NCBI RefSeq assembly: GCF_000247815.1
Contig: NC_021677.1
Location: 56,921,769 to 56,985,768, forward strand
Direction of reading: 5' to 3'
DNA: 64,000 nt
Origin: Ficedula albicollis
Lineage: Eukaryota; Chordata; Aves; Passeriformes; Muscicapidae
The notes beneath the pieces are model-generated. The model saw only the letters and a list, made by a program, of their open reading frames with translations. It ran no database searches and was not told where the DNA came from. The position numbers were made by a program, and so were the translations under genes. The stretch's first letter is position 1; each line of letters starts with the position of its first letter. Of the stretch, positions 1 to 13,558 are shown piece by piece.

Positions 1-549
1 GGGCAGAGATTTCTGACTCACAATAAACTGGAAATCCAACAACAGAAGAAAAAGTTAAATTTGCTGCATATATCTTCCAAGACCACATGCAGAAGTTATC
101 TCAGAATGTTTCAACCTATATTTAGCAGCAAATGCAGCAAGGTAAAATTGAACTCAGCGAGTGCACCAGCAGCATCACTGGGTAATGGAACAGCACTTAC
201 ATAAATGACTAAGTTACAGCACACTGGCTGATTTAAAACTAATTATTGGATGCTGTTAAATATTACCTGAGCAAATAGTACTTCAAGTTTTGTAACAAAC
301 TGCTGCAACTTTCCAACCCTTTACCCTGCCATGGTGCAAGAACTGCACCCCTAACCACAGGCAGCCATCCCATCTGGAAAGGCCTGCACACAGCAAGGAA
401 CAAGAAGTTTTGTGTGACTGATCCCCTAGCTTGGGCATTGGTCTTGGTAAAATAATGTATGCCATATTGCAGTGAGGAAAAGTTAACTTTTTGTTTGGTT
501 GTCTCCTTTCCTTTCAATATTTTACAAATACTCACTGAAGACTCAACTT

Positions 550-629
550 CATTGACACATCTAAAACACATCAGATGTACGCTTCCCATCATTGACACAT
601 CTAAAACACATCAGATGTACACGTCCCGT
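550..629. repeat. Two-copy tandem duplication, period 40 bp
   Basis: Positions 550-589 and 590-629 are direct copies starting CATTGACACATC, with a few mismatches near the 3' end of each unit. Confidence 0.9.
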
Positions 630-3600
630 GGTTTAAACTGGAAAAATGAGCAGACACACAGCGTAAAGATCAACAAGCAGACCCTGCTGGAAAAGGGGTC
701 AAAGAAAAATCAATTCAGAAACCAACCATTTTCCACCCGTGGAAGAAAAAGAGAGAAAAAAAATCAGAAACATCTACAGACTGAGAACAAGCATTTCACA
801 GTGCTGAAGCCTCTCAGCCACAGGACGTGCACCTCCAGGGTTTGATAACAAGACACATAACACTTCCAATTTTCTGTTTCTTCCCACTCTCCTCATCCCT
901 GCACCACATATAACTATTTTTGCTAACATGCTATAAAGTTCAAGAGACTGCACATACATATTTATATTGTCTCCCATTAGACCCACTGAGTGTAATTTGG
1001 AAAAAAAAGCTTGCATAGTCTTTTCTTATAACCAACCTGAAAATGAGAACATAGATAAACAAGGCGCTCGCAATCCAACTGTCACACAAAATTATCTTCT
1101 GGGCTGAAATTGCTCCTATTTGGTTTTAAAATGCAAGAAGAAATTATTTCAGACGGTCATCAAAAACCTCTGCATTTTTCTGCTGCCCAGCCACCCTCCC
1201 TCAGAATCCAACATGGGGATGACTTTCTTGAGTGGGAGGCAGAAAATAAATATCCAATTTATATTAAACAAACAAAAAGGCTGCTGTAAAAATAAGGAGA
1301 CTTGACCTGGTCTGGGCCACAAGGTCGAGCTGGATCAATGCCTTTTTAGTTTTAAATTGAAGGCATTCTAATAATTTGGGGTAAATGGAACAGAGCACTG
1401 GATTTGGCAGATTCTTGTTACTCCTGAAACACTCACACAAGTCTAGATGTGTCCTCACCCAATCCTGAAGGGTTTATATATGTATATTTCTCAAAAGTCC
1501 CTATAACTCCCAGTAAATGACAGCTCAGGAACACTCCTCTGCAGTCCCAGCAGACAATGATCCCTTATCCTTATACTAAACCACGTTCTGACAGCATTAA
1601 AAGACTGTAGTATAAAATTTGAAAGCTCTTAATGAATGATGTACAACTAGGGATGGATGATTTGCAGCATCACTGAACTTAAATAAATTGGTACAGGTCA
1701 CACCAAGGAGGCTTCTTTACATTATTTCCCCTATCACTAAGCTACTTTTTCTCCATTACAGACTGAGGATACAGATGCGTTAATTGCCATACTGAAATTC
1801 TGACATTTCATTCCAGTATTCAGAAACTAATGAATCCCAAACTGGGATTTTTAACAAGAATACTCATTTTACTAATATAACAGCCTAGAAAATCTTTTAA
1901 GTTAGTTTCTCTTGACTCACTGGCAGAACAAGCATGAAAGGGGGAAATGATTCAGCTCCTACAGAAGGAAGGAAAGAACTACGGGATAAAGGAATGAGTT
2001 TATTGCTAACCACACCCTAAGAAACATGACAAAAAGTTCAGAGATGCTGGAATAAGCAGGGGATGACCACCAGCAGCAGCTCCTGCAACAGGCTGGGGAC
2101 ACAGGCAATGGCTGGGTGGGAGATCCCTTCCCAGTGGTGCAGAGCAGAGCCATACATGCTCCAGAGTTTAATGCAGCTGTATTCTGAGAGGCATTGAGCC
2201 TGACAGATGTAAAATAATAATGCTATTGTATCAGGGGAACTGATCTTCAAAATAGTCAGAATAAACATCAATTCCTGACAAACACCTGGTAGCTTCTGTA
2301 AGGACAGGTTTGGGGACAGTTTGCGGGGGGGATGTTGCTTTTTTGATACATTTTTTGGTTTTGTTTAGGGAATTCTTTTTTAAGAACAAACTATTCTTTC
2401 CCCATCTTTCTGTCCTAGCTCAGTGTCAAGAGAAGTGAATTTCAGGGTAAAGTAAAAACCTGCTTCATCACTGCCTGGACCCCAAGCTGGTTCCTGCCTC
2501 CCAGTCTCTCAGTGGCATTGGCCACCTCCTTTTTCCTCCTCTGTCCTCACTTACTGAAGAAACAAAGACTGTTGGTCATCACATTTCAGCATTAAAACCA
2601 CCTCCTTTTAAAACAGGTTGGGTCAGATCCATTTCCCTCCCGTTCTCCCCTCTGCTTTATCTCCTCATTACAAAAGGCTGCTCAGCTCCCAGGAACAGCA
2701 GTAACCCGCAGCATCAGCCAGGTTACAACACTACAGGCTCCAGCAGATCCACTCTCAAATCAGCTGTGAACAAGCAAAAGCAAGTGTCAGCTCCTTTCAA
2801 GGTCATTTGGGAGGCTCTCCCCCAACAGCTAACTGTAATAAGGAGATGCATGACTTAAAAGGCAGAACCTTGGAAGTCTTGAATTCATTTTTTTCCCTTG
2901 GCTTAGCTTTTTGTAAATAAAATACTAAATATAATTGGTATAAGCTTGTCCCTCTAAAAGTTACAAGATTGGAAAACACTGGTAGGATTTATTTAAAGTG
3001 GAGGTATTTATCAAATGTCACCGTTTTCCTGTTCAAAATGAGTAATCATTTTGATTAACCTTTGATTTAAATGATTATATACCACAGCAAAGCAGAAACA
3101 CACATGAAATTACACTCCAAAGAAACTCTCAAAGCGCAGATCACATAAGAAAACAGTTATGTCCAAGTGGTTAGAGAATTTATTCACCATGTACACAATA
3201 TTCAAACCAAAAGCTGACTCCACATACTCCCACCACGTGTACCAGCCTGAATCCTGCAGCAACATGAGACTGCTTCCATACAAAACACTAAATAATACCA
3301 AACAACAACTAAGCTATAGAATAAGCTCCTAACTACCATATCAGAAAGGACTCCTAGTATCTTCTGTAAGGAATTTTATTCCAGGTGGGAAATCAGTGTT
3401 ACCCCTTTAGTCACATATAAAAAGAAGGCCTAAAGCAGCACAAGAAAAGAAATAAAATTTAATATCTCACTTTGAGTAAATACACATTAATTTAAAACCC
3501 TGGAACAGAATTCAAAGCAGATATAGAAAAACAGGGTATCAAAAGTAAATTAGACAAAGAGCTGAAGGCAATTCTGAAAAATAAAAATATATGGCAGAAA

Positions 3601-4110
3601 ATTAAAGCATATCAAGATCTCATCTGAAAGGGCCCATTTGTAGAGAGAATGACACCAAAACCAGCATGGAAAAGACTCTCAAAACCTTCATATCCACCAA
3701 ACATATGGATCTGTCCCTCTTCAGGAGCTCTGCTTCAATCACCTACTGCCAGCCTCTAGGACTGACTGCAGACACCCACCAGACTCCACTGCACCACCTA
3801 CAGACAAGGAACTTCTAAGATACCCATTCCCAAACTTTTAAACTATTACTGCAATGTCATTTTTCTTAACAAAGAAGCTTCTGAACCAACGACTCTCTTC
3901 TTGACACAGTGACTCAGAAGTGCTCTAACTTTTGTAATTATCTGGTTTAATACAAAGGTTTTTAAGATGCTTAGGAATGCTGATGCTGATGCTCCTCCCC
4001 TCTACAAATACCAGTCTCAGAATGTAGAACTAAGAACATCATACATTGAAAAACCCATTTCCTTTGGTTTTATAAAAATCAGTGGCAAACCACGGCCAAT
4101 GTAGAATAAG

Positions 4111-4278
4111 AATTCATAGACCCATGGAATCACAGAGTAGTTTGGTCTGGAAGGGACTTTCAAAGGTCACCTAGACCAGCCCAAGGGACATTTTTTACCA
4201 GACAAGGCTGTCCAAAGCCCCATCCAACCTGGCCTTGAACACTTCCAGGGATGGGGCAGCCACAGCTGCTCTGGGCAA
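4111..4278 (-). mobile_element. CR1 LINE 3' fragment
   Basis: Reverse complement of a CR1 3' end: an AATCACAGAGTAG-like tail followed by the GGAAGGGAC, CCCCATCCAACCTGGCCTTG and ACTTCCAGGGATGGGGCAGC blocks typical of avian CR1. Truncated at its 5' end, as most CR1 copies are. Confidence 0.9.
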
Positions 4279-4648
4279 CACTCAGACTTGCAGCTGAGCT
4301 TGGAGCACCCAGCTTTATGGAGCAGTAACTCCAGCCTGGACACCAGAAAGGGACAGCTACAAACAAGGGGGGGAGCTGGGGGAGGCAGCTGAGAGCCTCC
4401 CATTGTTTCCCCAGGCTCCCTTGGCAGTGTAGCATTGCAGGCTCCTCCAAAGCATCAAAATTAGGCTTCTGCCCTATTTTACTCTCCAGGGAAATATGAT
4501 TCCAATTAGAGACAAGAAAGCACCAAGCAATTTATCAGGGTAAACAAGATGTCGCATGCTAGGCTGCAGAAAAGCATCACATACTTTCTCCCTAATAAAG
4601 AGGATTTTTCTGGAGTTGTGACACCCGTGGAAAAGCTTACAGAAATGT

Positions 4649-4790
4649 AGCTGCAGCAGATGCTAACTGAAAATGTGCATACTAGAGCAGGAACTTGAGC
4701 AGCAGAACAAGTCCCTGGCAGCTGCAGCAGATGCTAACTGAAAATGTGCATCCTAGAGTAGGAACTTGAGCAGCAGAACAAGTCCCTGGT
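4649..4790. repeat. Two-copy tandem duplication, period 71 bp
   Basis: Copies 4649-4719 and 4720-4790 differ at only a few positions (for example ACTAGAGCA against CCTAGAGTA). Confidence 0.92.
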
Positions 4791-6829
4791 ACTGAAAGGG
4801 CACAATTCCCAACACCCAAATCCCATGGCTCCAAGGAGACATGCACCAAGTCGTACTGGCAATATGGATAGTCAGCAAATAAAAGTGATACCATGGAGAG
4901 AATTTGGAGGTGAATTTTCCAATCTAATCAGATCTGAGATCACTACCAAGGGTTTTTGTCATACTCAGAGCAGGCATGATTTCGTTTGCTATTATATATT
5001 CATATGTTTCCATTCAGAACAACCTTGTTTCATTACAATGGATTCCACTGTGCTTCACAGTCCTGCTTCATTTCTTCCAAGGCAAATTCTTCAGGAGATT
5101 AACCTGACACATTTACTCCCCTGATAATAGATCTTGTCTTTTCTGATATCATTACCAATTTCAAGCACATAGCAAGAAATAGGCTTAAAATTTTTTAAAA
5201 GCAGTGACTTGAAAGCTTTCTTGTTCCCACATTTTCTTGGTACAACACATTTCACTTTACATGTAATGTTGTAAAATTCAGCTCAAGTAAATATAAAATA
5301 AATTATTAAGCTTCTAACCAGATACTTCCAGTCCTAAAAATCCTCTTTATTGAACTTGAAGTGCTCCAGCCCACAGCACAGCTCTAACTGGAGTTCAGAT
5401 TTTAAGGAGCTTCAAGTGGCAATTGTTCTTTTCTTGGAGTTCAACATATTATTCTTATGTTTCATGTGCACAGAAGACATTAGTGAAGATAAACTGTGCA
5501 ACTGGTAATTGAAATTAGAGTTGCAACATCTATTATGGTAACATCCACTGTGCCACATCTTCAACACACTGGGAATGAAAAGACTTTTGCATATGAAGCA
5601 CCAGTCGTGATACTCACTGGAACAAAAATGCAATAAGAAATGGAATGAAATCCATTTACACAATCATAAAATTTCCTAAAATTACTTACATTGTCATTAT
5701 CAGTCCTCAGCTATCTTGACAGATAAAATAAGTAAAACCCTAGTATAATTCTGGGAGATGTGTCTGAGGAAAGCCAGGCTCTTTCTGAAGCTCAAAAAGT
5801 TCACAGTAAAGAAATCTTTTCAAAACATCTGTCTGATTCTGAAAATACACGATGTACATAATATCCACCCACCTTACAAGGAGAAACCTGCATGATCTTT
5901 GGAATAATTCTTTGAACTACCTTCCTCCCAAAATTGCAGAACTTACCAAACACTTCTGAGATTGCAAAATTAGGATTTTTGATAAATAAGATGTAGATAA
6001 AACTATTTTGTCTTTGAAATACAAGTAACCATTAGGTGATTATAATATCAAAAAAGCTCTAATAAAATGGCCACCAACTGAAAGACTATCCAGTTTAAGC
6101 ATACTCCTGGGACCTGCCTAGTATCTCAGCTCTTTATAAATTTCTTCCAAATCAACTTTTTACAAGACTGTAAAATTTGCCTGTCATTATCACATCAGGA
6201 AACAAAAGCCTTTCTGTATTTTAACTGATTAATACAGTAACTGCTACTTTATGTGATATTAAAAAAAGAAAAACCACCCAGAGATTGCACCCTGTCTGGT
6301 TTGGGTACCAATTTTTTAAGGATAATCTAAAGTCCTCTGTGTGGAAATAACAGCACAGACTGATTTAGAGTAAGAAGCAATTAGAAAAATGGAAATTAAT
6401 ATCAACTTCCTATTTCCAGAGTGTTTCACACAGTATATGAACATGATTTCTAAGCTACGTGACAAATTTGGCTACATCATCTGTCCAAATCTGGTGTGGT
6501 AATAAAATAATTTGCAAAAGGAGAGCAAGAAAGATACTTACCTATATATATTTAAAAATTTCCATTTTTATACCATTACAGGAGCACTGCTTTAATCACC
6601 AAGAATGAGTATTCAATTCCCATCCTGTAACTTGGTACTCCCTGCACTGGCATCTTCTGATCTGGGATCAGGACTAAAGAAATAGCTCTTTAAAATCTGA
6701 TTGCAACTCCAATGAACTAAAGGACTGGATCAAAGCCTGGTGCTACTGCAGTCAGATGCAGCTTACTAAATATTTAAAATACATAAAGATAAATATGCAG
6801 GCCTGTAAATCACTACAAACCAAAACAAT

Positions 6830-6872
6830 AGATGATCTTTAAAGTCCCTTCCAACCCAAACCATATGATCCC
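6830..6872 (+). mobile_element. CR1 LINE tail, short
   Basis: A block beginning GATGATCTTTAAAGTCCCTT and ending in CCATATGATCCC matches the last bases of CR1 in the plus orientation. Only about 45 bp remain. Confidence 0.75.
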
Positions 6873-8340
6873 ATTTCTGCAAATGCCTCCTGGAAAAAGA
6901 AACATTACATGCTTCATTCATTTTCTAATAAGCAATGTTCAGGAGTTTTATTATTATTAATTGCATATAAATTATCATGATTTTTGTATCCCTGGGAAAG
7001 TATTTAGCCATTCACCTCTCAGAGGAACAAGGCTGAACAAAGGCAATGAATGCAAGGCATATAAGAACAATGCAGAACACAGAAATTTATGCATGCCATT
7101 TAAAAGGCATGGCATTTGAAAAAAAAATCAGAAGTATGTCATAAATCTTTAATTATAAGGGAAAAAAAAAGCCCAACTAATGTTTGTCAAGTCCTTGATA
7201 ATATTTAAGCAAGAGCACTGCCTACTTCATGAGTGCGAAAAATCTTCTTAGCTCACTTATTTGCATGTATCCTCAACCTCCTCTGAAGTGTTCTGATGCA
7301 AAATTCATTGTATCTGAGATCTGCTAATCATCATCAGGAAACTCTGTTATGCATCTTAAGGACGTACTTTAGGCTCTCAAGAGGAAAAATAAACACGTTT
7401 TATTAGCTGCTTTTGGAAAATACTGATTTGTATTTATTTAGAAACCTTTTCAAGTTGCACCACTGTTAAATTAAATATTTATGGCATGATTTTCCAAAGA
7501 GTTTAACACCTGTTAAGAGTTTTACATGCTGACTTCAACAGGAGTTCCAAGGGCCCAACATTTCTGCAAAGCTCAGAAGTGGCAAGTGGGATGTGGTGAA
7601 GGACCTTGAGCTTGGATGTCACTGCTGAGTTCTGAAATGCACCCAGGATCCTGCCCAGCCCCTGCTTCCCACCCAGCATTGCATTTCAGACAACTGAAGT
7701 GGTCCTACTTTACTGGAAATACCAGAAATATGACTCATTAATACCTGTTAACTGCAAATAAAGCATAAGCTAAATGCTGTTAAGTTAATCCTCAATGCAT
7801 CTTCCCCATCCTTTACTAGTGGGAAACTTACATGCAATTTACAGGGAAGCCTAAAATCCCCAGTGAGTCAACAGCTGGAAAGCAAATCTCTTGATACTGA
7901 GAATGAGTTGAACAAGGATGAAGCAAAAAGTACAGAATAAAGAAAAAAGATGTCTATTATACTGTAAAAACCTGTGTCTGGTGACAGTGGGGCCAGTGAC
8001 TTTGGCATTTGGCTTCTCAGCCCAAACTGAAGCCTGTGCCTCTGGCCTCACTGTCAAATGAAGTTAAAATAAGGGGTTAGGTTTTGCCATCCTTATTTTC
8101 CTCATTTTCTGAGAGATTTGCACTTACTGTCCTTCCCCTACCACGTTTTCAGGTATCCCCTGTATCCTGTTCTCTCACAAACAGATGTTTTCTCACAACT
8201 TGTAGGTGCCTGCCCTCCTGCCCTCCCTTACCCAGTTTCAACACATGCCAAAATCTGAACAACAGTGCAAGACATTATTTTATATTTCAAAGTTAAATAT
8301 CAAGATTTCCTTGTGGCATTTGGCCTACAATTCTGGCAGT

Positions 8341-8372
8341 AAATAAATAGGCAATAAATAAATAAATAAATA
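8341..8372. repeat. AAAT microsatellite
   Basis: Short run of AAAT/ATAA units interrupted once by GGC. Confidence 0.85.
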
Positions 8373-9097
8373 ACATCTAAGTAAGAAATTACTATACATC
8401 CAAATGATTCAAATGATGATCCAACGTGACTTCATAAACCAAAGATAGATAAAGTAGTTGAATATTGCAGATTGGACACATCAATCTCCTTATACATTTT
8501 ACAGCACACTACAAATCTGCCCAGCGAGCTGAGTATTTCTCTCATTAAAACAGGAGCTTTCATCACACTATAAAACATTTTCAAATGCAGACCAGAAAAC
8601 CGACAAGCATATTTACTGTAAAGCTTTGTATTTGTGTCATCAATTAACAACAAAAGTTTGGAGTAAAACTAAAATAAAAGCTAATCAAAGCAGCTAGCTG
8701 TCAAAACAGATGGGAACTATAGTTTTCAAATCAAGCAAAAAGGCAAAGCTTTCGAACATTTAGTGTCATGTCAGCTCATACAGACAACTTAAAGGAAGGA
8801 CAGCAAATGTCAGGATTTTATGAAGTAAAGGTGTCCCTGACTGATAGATTCATATTTATGAATTTCCATTGATTCTGCGAGTTTTTTGGCTTCAGGATGA
8901 TTAACTCACACCAAAGCAGACCTCTGAAATATGAACTATAAATAAGGTGCTGCCATGACAGTGCAGGCAAAATAAATAAAAACAGAGCCCCGACATTATT
9001 TTAGCCTCAAACAAATGCTTCAGTCCCTACATTGTCTGGCTCAGAAAGATACATAGACAGTCTCACAGACAGAGATATAAATGAACAATTGCAGTAC

Positions 9098-9354
9098 CTT
9101 TTTCCCACACTGTTTACAGGGTTGGCTATATTCCTACTGGCAATAGATTTTCTTCTTGACAGCTTCTTGGTGTTGGTGCTGTCATCAGTGCTGTCATCCT
9201 CTTTCTTTGGTGTGTTACTTCCTTTGCTGTTCAGGTCCCTTAGCACATTATAATTAATTTTACTTGAGATTTTCTTCTGTTCTAACATCTTTTCAATTGC
9301 CTCTCCTGCTGTGCTGGCTTGAATTGGCTCCCGCTTCTTTGCAGATTTCTTTGG
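9098..9354 (-). CDS. BRF1: BRF1 coding exon, C-terminal basic region
   Basis: A 257-nt exon (85 codons plus 2 nt) beginning [14 protein letters not shown], with the conserved [15 protein letters not shown] motif, a variable Ser/Thr/Asp-rich middle, and the conserved end NPVNSVGK. Acceptor AG is at 9355-9356 and donor GT at 9096-9097. The final AG needs one more base for Arg, so at least one further coding exon must follow at lower coordinates; I could not find it in the window. Confidence 0.94.
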
Positions 9355-11147
9355 CTTAATTAAAATATAAAATTAGTGATGTAGATACAAACAAAGTTTC
9401 CATGAAGCAGAGGGGCAAGCAGCAGTCCTGGCTCAGGTGCTGCTGATGTGGGGGATGCAGGTGATGTGCCCAGGCTAAGCCAGGGCTCCATCTCCTGCCA
9501 CTCAATGGGATCGAAGGGTCTCTTTTCTCCAAGAGATGTGTGTTTGCTTTTTTGCCAAATGCCCAGAGAGCTTATTAGAAATTCTTTACTTAACAGAGAG
9601 AGAGAGGAGGATGGGCCATTTTTCATATGTGAAAAAAAAGGGGAGTGAACTCCTGCTACAGGCATAGGGACCTCACAGCACCACCCAGAACAGAAATAAA
9701 GACTCTCCCCAGCTAAAACTGCCTTTAAAGCGAGAGTGAAGCCACGACTCCCCAGAGCACTGACAACTCCCTGTCAGAGCTGCGGCCATCTTTCCTATCA
9801 GACCTGAACACAGCCCGGGAAAGGCTCTACCCAGCTCCTCCTCCATGCTGAAAAGGCCCCAAGCAGGAGCAGCAGCAGCTTCCCAAGCCTGGGCTGGCAT
9901 CAGCACCGAGGGACAGGGGCAGGAGGCTGCAGACACGGCAGCACTGTCACCTGCAGCGAGCCCAGCTGATGCTGTGCAGAGCCAGGCAACCAGGAATGAC
10001 ACCAGAGAACATTTCCAGCCATGTCCCATGCCTGGGTAGGTACAAAAAAAAAAACCAAACAAACCAACCCAGAACCTCTGTTTCTCATTTAGCATTTTCC
10101 TATTCACAGGAAGGTTTTAACACCAAGCTCTGCAGGAGATTTATTTTTTAATGGATAATAGCCCCTCTGTTTACCTACATGGGTCAAGTGCTACCTTGAA
10201 ATCGGAAAGCACTATATTAATCAAGTTCTACTCGAGCTGTCAGAAACAATAAAGGGTTAGAGAAAAACTCCTGTGTTGTCCGAACAAAAAAGTGTTTGGG
10301 CTACTTGGCAGTGCCAACGAGTTATACAATTTTGAAAATTGCTGGTAGACTGCCACGTCTGCATAAACGCAGGATGAATGAGAAACCCTGAAGTATAAAA
10401 CAGTGTTTCATTGTCTGGCTTTGTTTTTATTGTTGAAATACCTAGGGGAAGCAGGAAACTCTGCCTTTCGCATTAGTCGGAAAAAAAGATAGAGATACAC
10501 ACACTGAAAACTAACATGGGTTTTAGCTGCATGTGGAAGATTTGACTTGTCACTTGCTCAATTACACAAAATACTAATGCTGTAAATTGTGAATATACGG
10601 CCAATTAGGCTGCTCCAAACTGCTAAACATGGAGACAGGACATGCCATTTGTTAACATAACCGTTGCATTCTTTATGAAAGGTAGAACAAAATACCCCTT
10701 CAAGTGCCTGTAACAAGGATCTGTTCAGTTCTTCATAAAGAAATCATTATTGTAAGAGCAAAGAAAGCCACTGAAGTTATGGCAAGTACAAACAAATTCC
10801 CCATGCACAAGTTAAAAAAAAAATCAGACATGTCTTAAAACCTGTATTTTAATAAGCAAGCAATTAGAACAGCAATCATAAATGCAAAAAGCTAGCTCTG
10901 ACTTTGACATGCACAGAATTTTCTCATAATAGTAATTTAAAATAAAAGTTTGGGCAAGAAAGTGTTTTACTCACCACCTAAAAAAATATAGCCTTGCAAT
11001 TCAGTAACAGCTAGATGTACTGTAGCTTTTGCTCCTTTAGTGGTGACCTCTACCATTACGCCCATACATCTACATGGAGCTGATCAGCAGATATAATGAA
11101 TTTCCAGGACATTTTCAAACAGACATAATTAACACACAATTTAATAC
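9355..11147 (-). other. BRF1 intron, 1.8 kb
   Basis: Between the exons at 9354 and 11148. It contains a moderately GC-rich stretch around 9760-10020 and a short A-rich tract near 10040. No repeat family or second gene recognised. Confidence 0.85.
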
Positions 11148-11203
11148 CTTGTGTTCCTTATAAATCCCAAGTTCTTTCTCTTTTGCTATTCTTGCTTCCT
11201 TTT
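11148..11203 (-). CDS. BRF1: BRF1 coding exon, TBP-binding homology region
   Basis: A 56-nt exon (2 nt plus 18 codons) encoding [18 protein letters not shown], the basic helix that ends the conserved TFIIIB-assembly region, identical or nearly identical to mammalian BRF1. Acceptor AG is at 11204-11205 and donor GT at 11146-11147. Confidence 0.95.
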
Positions 11204-11291
11204 CTGAAAGATGACAAAAGGGTAACCAGCATGAAGATTACATATTTCAGCAACACCAGCCAAAAGGCAAATTTCAGTCCTACATACTTAC

Positions 11292-11373
11292 CTTTTTGTT
11301 CCTTCAAATAATCTGCATTTTCTTTCATCCACAGCTCCGCTTTTATCTGAGCTTCAGCTTCATTAAGTATATA
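11292..11373 (-). CDS. BRF1: BRF1 coding exon, TBP-binding homology region
   Basis: An 82-nt exon (27 codons plus 1 nt) encoding [20 protein letters not shown] and then DYLKEQK. This is the most conserved stretch of the C-terminal half of BRF1 across eukaryotes and packs against TBP. Acceptor AG is at 11374-11375 and donor GT (consensus GTAAGT) at 11290-11291. An 88-nt intron follows and the split Glu codon fits. Confidence 0.95.
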
Positions 11374-13496
11374 CTAAAAGAGAAAACAAATTTATCTACT
11401 TTCAGAAATCAAATTGAAAACCACAGAGCAAAACTGAACTGAAAAATCATTGGCAAGGTCAATCTATATCCTATTTTAAAAAATACATTAAAAGAAAACA
11501 TGAGTGATATTTGACAATCAGAGAGCATTTCTAGTAACATCTGAAGCTGGCACAAAGCAAAAACCTGTTTACAAAAAACAGTACTTGGTTTCCAAACTAT
11601 GATGAAGTGACCAAAAACCATCCAGGACTCATTATACATGGTCTGTTAATTAAACAAAAATGATCCTGGGTTTATGATCTTCTTCAGATGATACAAGAGG
11701 TTATCATGACAACAGGGTTGTCTGCAAGTAATTCTGTGTGTTGATGGTGGTCTGTAATTCAAAACAGGACGGGAACCATTGCTCTGTGCAACCAAAACAA
11801 AAACATGTGTCTTCTGGGTAGGTTTCTGTGAAGCTGTACACAGAGTTACTGAGATTATTAGTTCAATGGCCACATCTGTGTGAAGGAAACCAGCTCAGAT
11901 TGCTGGAGCTTTAGCCCTCCAGATTTCAGACTGCTGGGTTCAGTAACCACATGCAGACGTTTTGCAGTTAACTCCACCTAGTCTCGGCAACATCTTTAGT
12001 GGGAATGGAGCTGTAAAATACATCTAGGACTATTCAGATGAATCACAGAAATAAAAAGGCAAATAGGTAGCAATTACTTAATTGCAGACAACCCAAATGT
12101 AAAAATTAACCCAGTATTTATCACAATTATCAATGAAACAAAAGTTCTCTACAGACAATGCTGTTTGGGAGAGAAGAACAGCAGAATGGAGAAGACAAAT
12201 TAACTCATCCATCATGAACAAGACACTTGAATTTTAAGCAGTGCACCTGAGACTTGTAAAACTATGTTTAAGTGCAAGAAAAGCTATCTGAGGTTTCTCC
12301 ATCTTTTGGGTCAGAGCATTCTGATTTTCTCCAAAGTGAGATATATATCTAGGATTTCATAAGAAAAATAATTCCAGTCAAATGAAACTAAGGGAGGAGT
12401 CCTTCCTCTAGGGCTAAGCAGGCAAGCAAATGGCTGTGCAAGTCCTGGTTTATCAGACCAATATTTTCACTCTTTCATCTGCTTCTATTAAAAGTGGGCC
12501 ATAACAGTAAAATCCACTTCTTCCTAGCTCAGTTATTTATTCCTCTTAGGCTTTCAGAGATTTCATAATCTTGGGCTTACAATATTACAGTCTATTGCCA
12601 CAGAAATGAACATGAAGTCATAAAAGCAGAGTTATGACCTCAACACAGAGCCTAGGAAGAACAGAAAATGTGGTTTTCCCCTGTGATTGTTTAAATTATG
12701 GACAGGCTGTGGTGAAAAACCTCAGCCATCCTGCTCCCTCCATTCAGTGTTCGCTCAGATCATGAGACCCGAATGCCCAGCCTAGCAAATCCACCTCACA
12801 GCTACGTTTTGGGGATCGGTAATTCCTGTGCAACCTCATCAGTCTCGGTGATTTTGTACCCCAAAAGGAGTTTTAGCACTGGCATTATCTGTTCAAATGA
12901 CACTGAAAACCAGCTAGAGAGGGCATCAGGCTCAGAGAGCTGGACTGTCGAGTGTCCAAGTGCTGACCAGCTGTGTGGCCTCCAGCAAGACCTTTTCCAC
13001 AGCCATGTGTCTGTCCAACTCAGTCTGTATGTTAAATGGTATTTTTTGCTGCCACACAAATAAAAATAAATCCAGAAAACATTACAGAAATCTTTGGAAG
13101 AACATAGGAGCCGCACATGCTGGTTTTAGAGTTTGGTTTCCATGGCAGCCTCCTATGTTGAATCTATCTTAATTAAATAATGAATTTAGAGCTCCACCAA
13201 ACTTTTTAAAGTTCTCCTTTGGAATAAAAGACATTCTAAAACATAATTATTCCAGCATGTTAAAAGCAAGCAGCAGCAGCAGCCTCATAAATATATATAA
13301 CCTGGGCAAGGAACACCAAATTCACAGGTTTGCATGAACATTAGATTTCAAATCACTGAAATTGCTCAAACCTCTCTATAGATCAGAGAGAAGAGGTTGT
13401 TGCAGAGAGAGGACAAACCAGGTAAGAACCATTTTGCCTTTCTCAGATATCCAGACAACTGGGGTAAGAGACACCTGGGACAACAGGGCACCTTAC
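11374..13496 (-). other. BRF1 intron, 2.1 kb
   Basis: AT-rich intron between the exons at 11373 and 13497. It carries a small CAG-type run near 13270. Open frames here show no recognisable homology. Confidence 0.85.
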
Positions 13497-13558
13497 CCGA
13501 TCTATTTCACTGTCGTCGATTCCACTCAGATCTAATTCACCATCTCCTGTATTCTCAC
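13497..13558 (-). CDS. BRF1: BRF1 coding exon, start of TBP-binding homology region
   Basis: A 62-nt exon (2 nt plus 20 codons) encoding ENTGDGELDLSGIDDSEIDR, which opens the conserved region that binds TBP and BDP1 in TFIIIB (Pfam family of Brf1 TBP-binding domains). Acceptor AG is at 13559-13560 and donor GT at 13495-13496. The incoming G from the 37340 exon completes a Gly codon, so the frame carries across the large intron. Confidence 0.93.

Larger units (their letters stand above)
1..9097 (-). other. BRF1 intron or 3' region, AT-rich, no exon found
   Basis: Nine kilobases of AT-rich sequence downstream of the last visible BRF1 exon. It holds a 40-bp two-copy tandem duplication (550-629), a CR1 fragment (4111-4278), a 71-bp two-copy duplication (4649-4790), a short CR1 tail (6830-6872) and an AAAT microsatellite (8341-8372). 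I looked on the minus strand for the acidic last exon expected for BRF1 and did not find it. Nothing else here resembles a gene. Confidence 0.6.

Noticed and set aside
1..9000. Search for the last BRF1 coding exon
   Set aside because: No minus-strand stretch with the expected acidic C-terminal motif was found, so none is reported.
9673..10107. Minus-strand open frame of 144 codons in a BRF1 intron
   Set aside because: No homology to BRF1 or another protein that I recognise, no splice partners in phase; open by its GC content.
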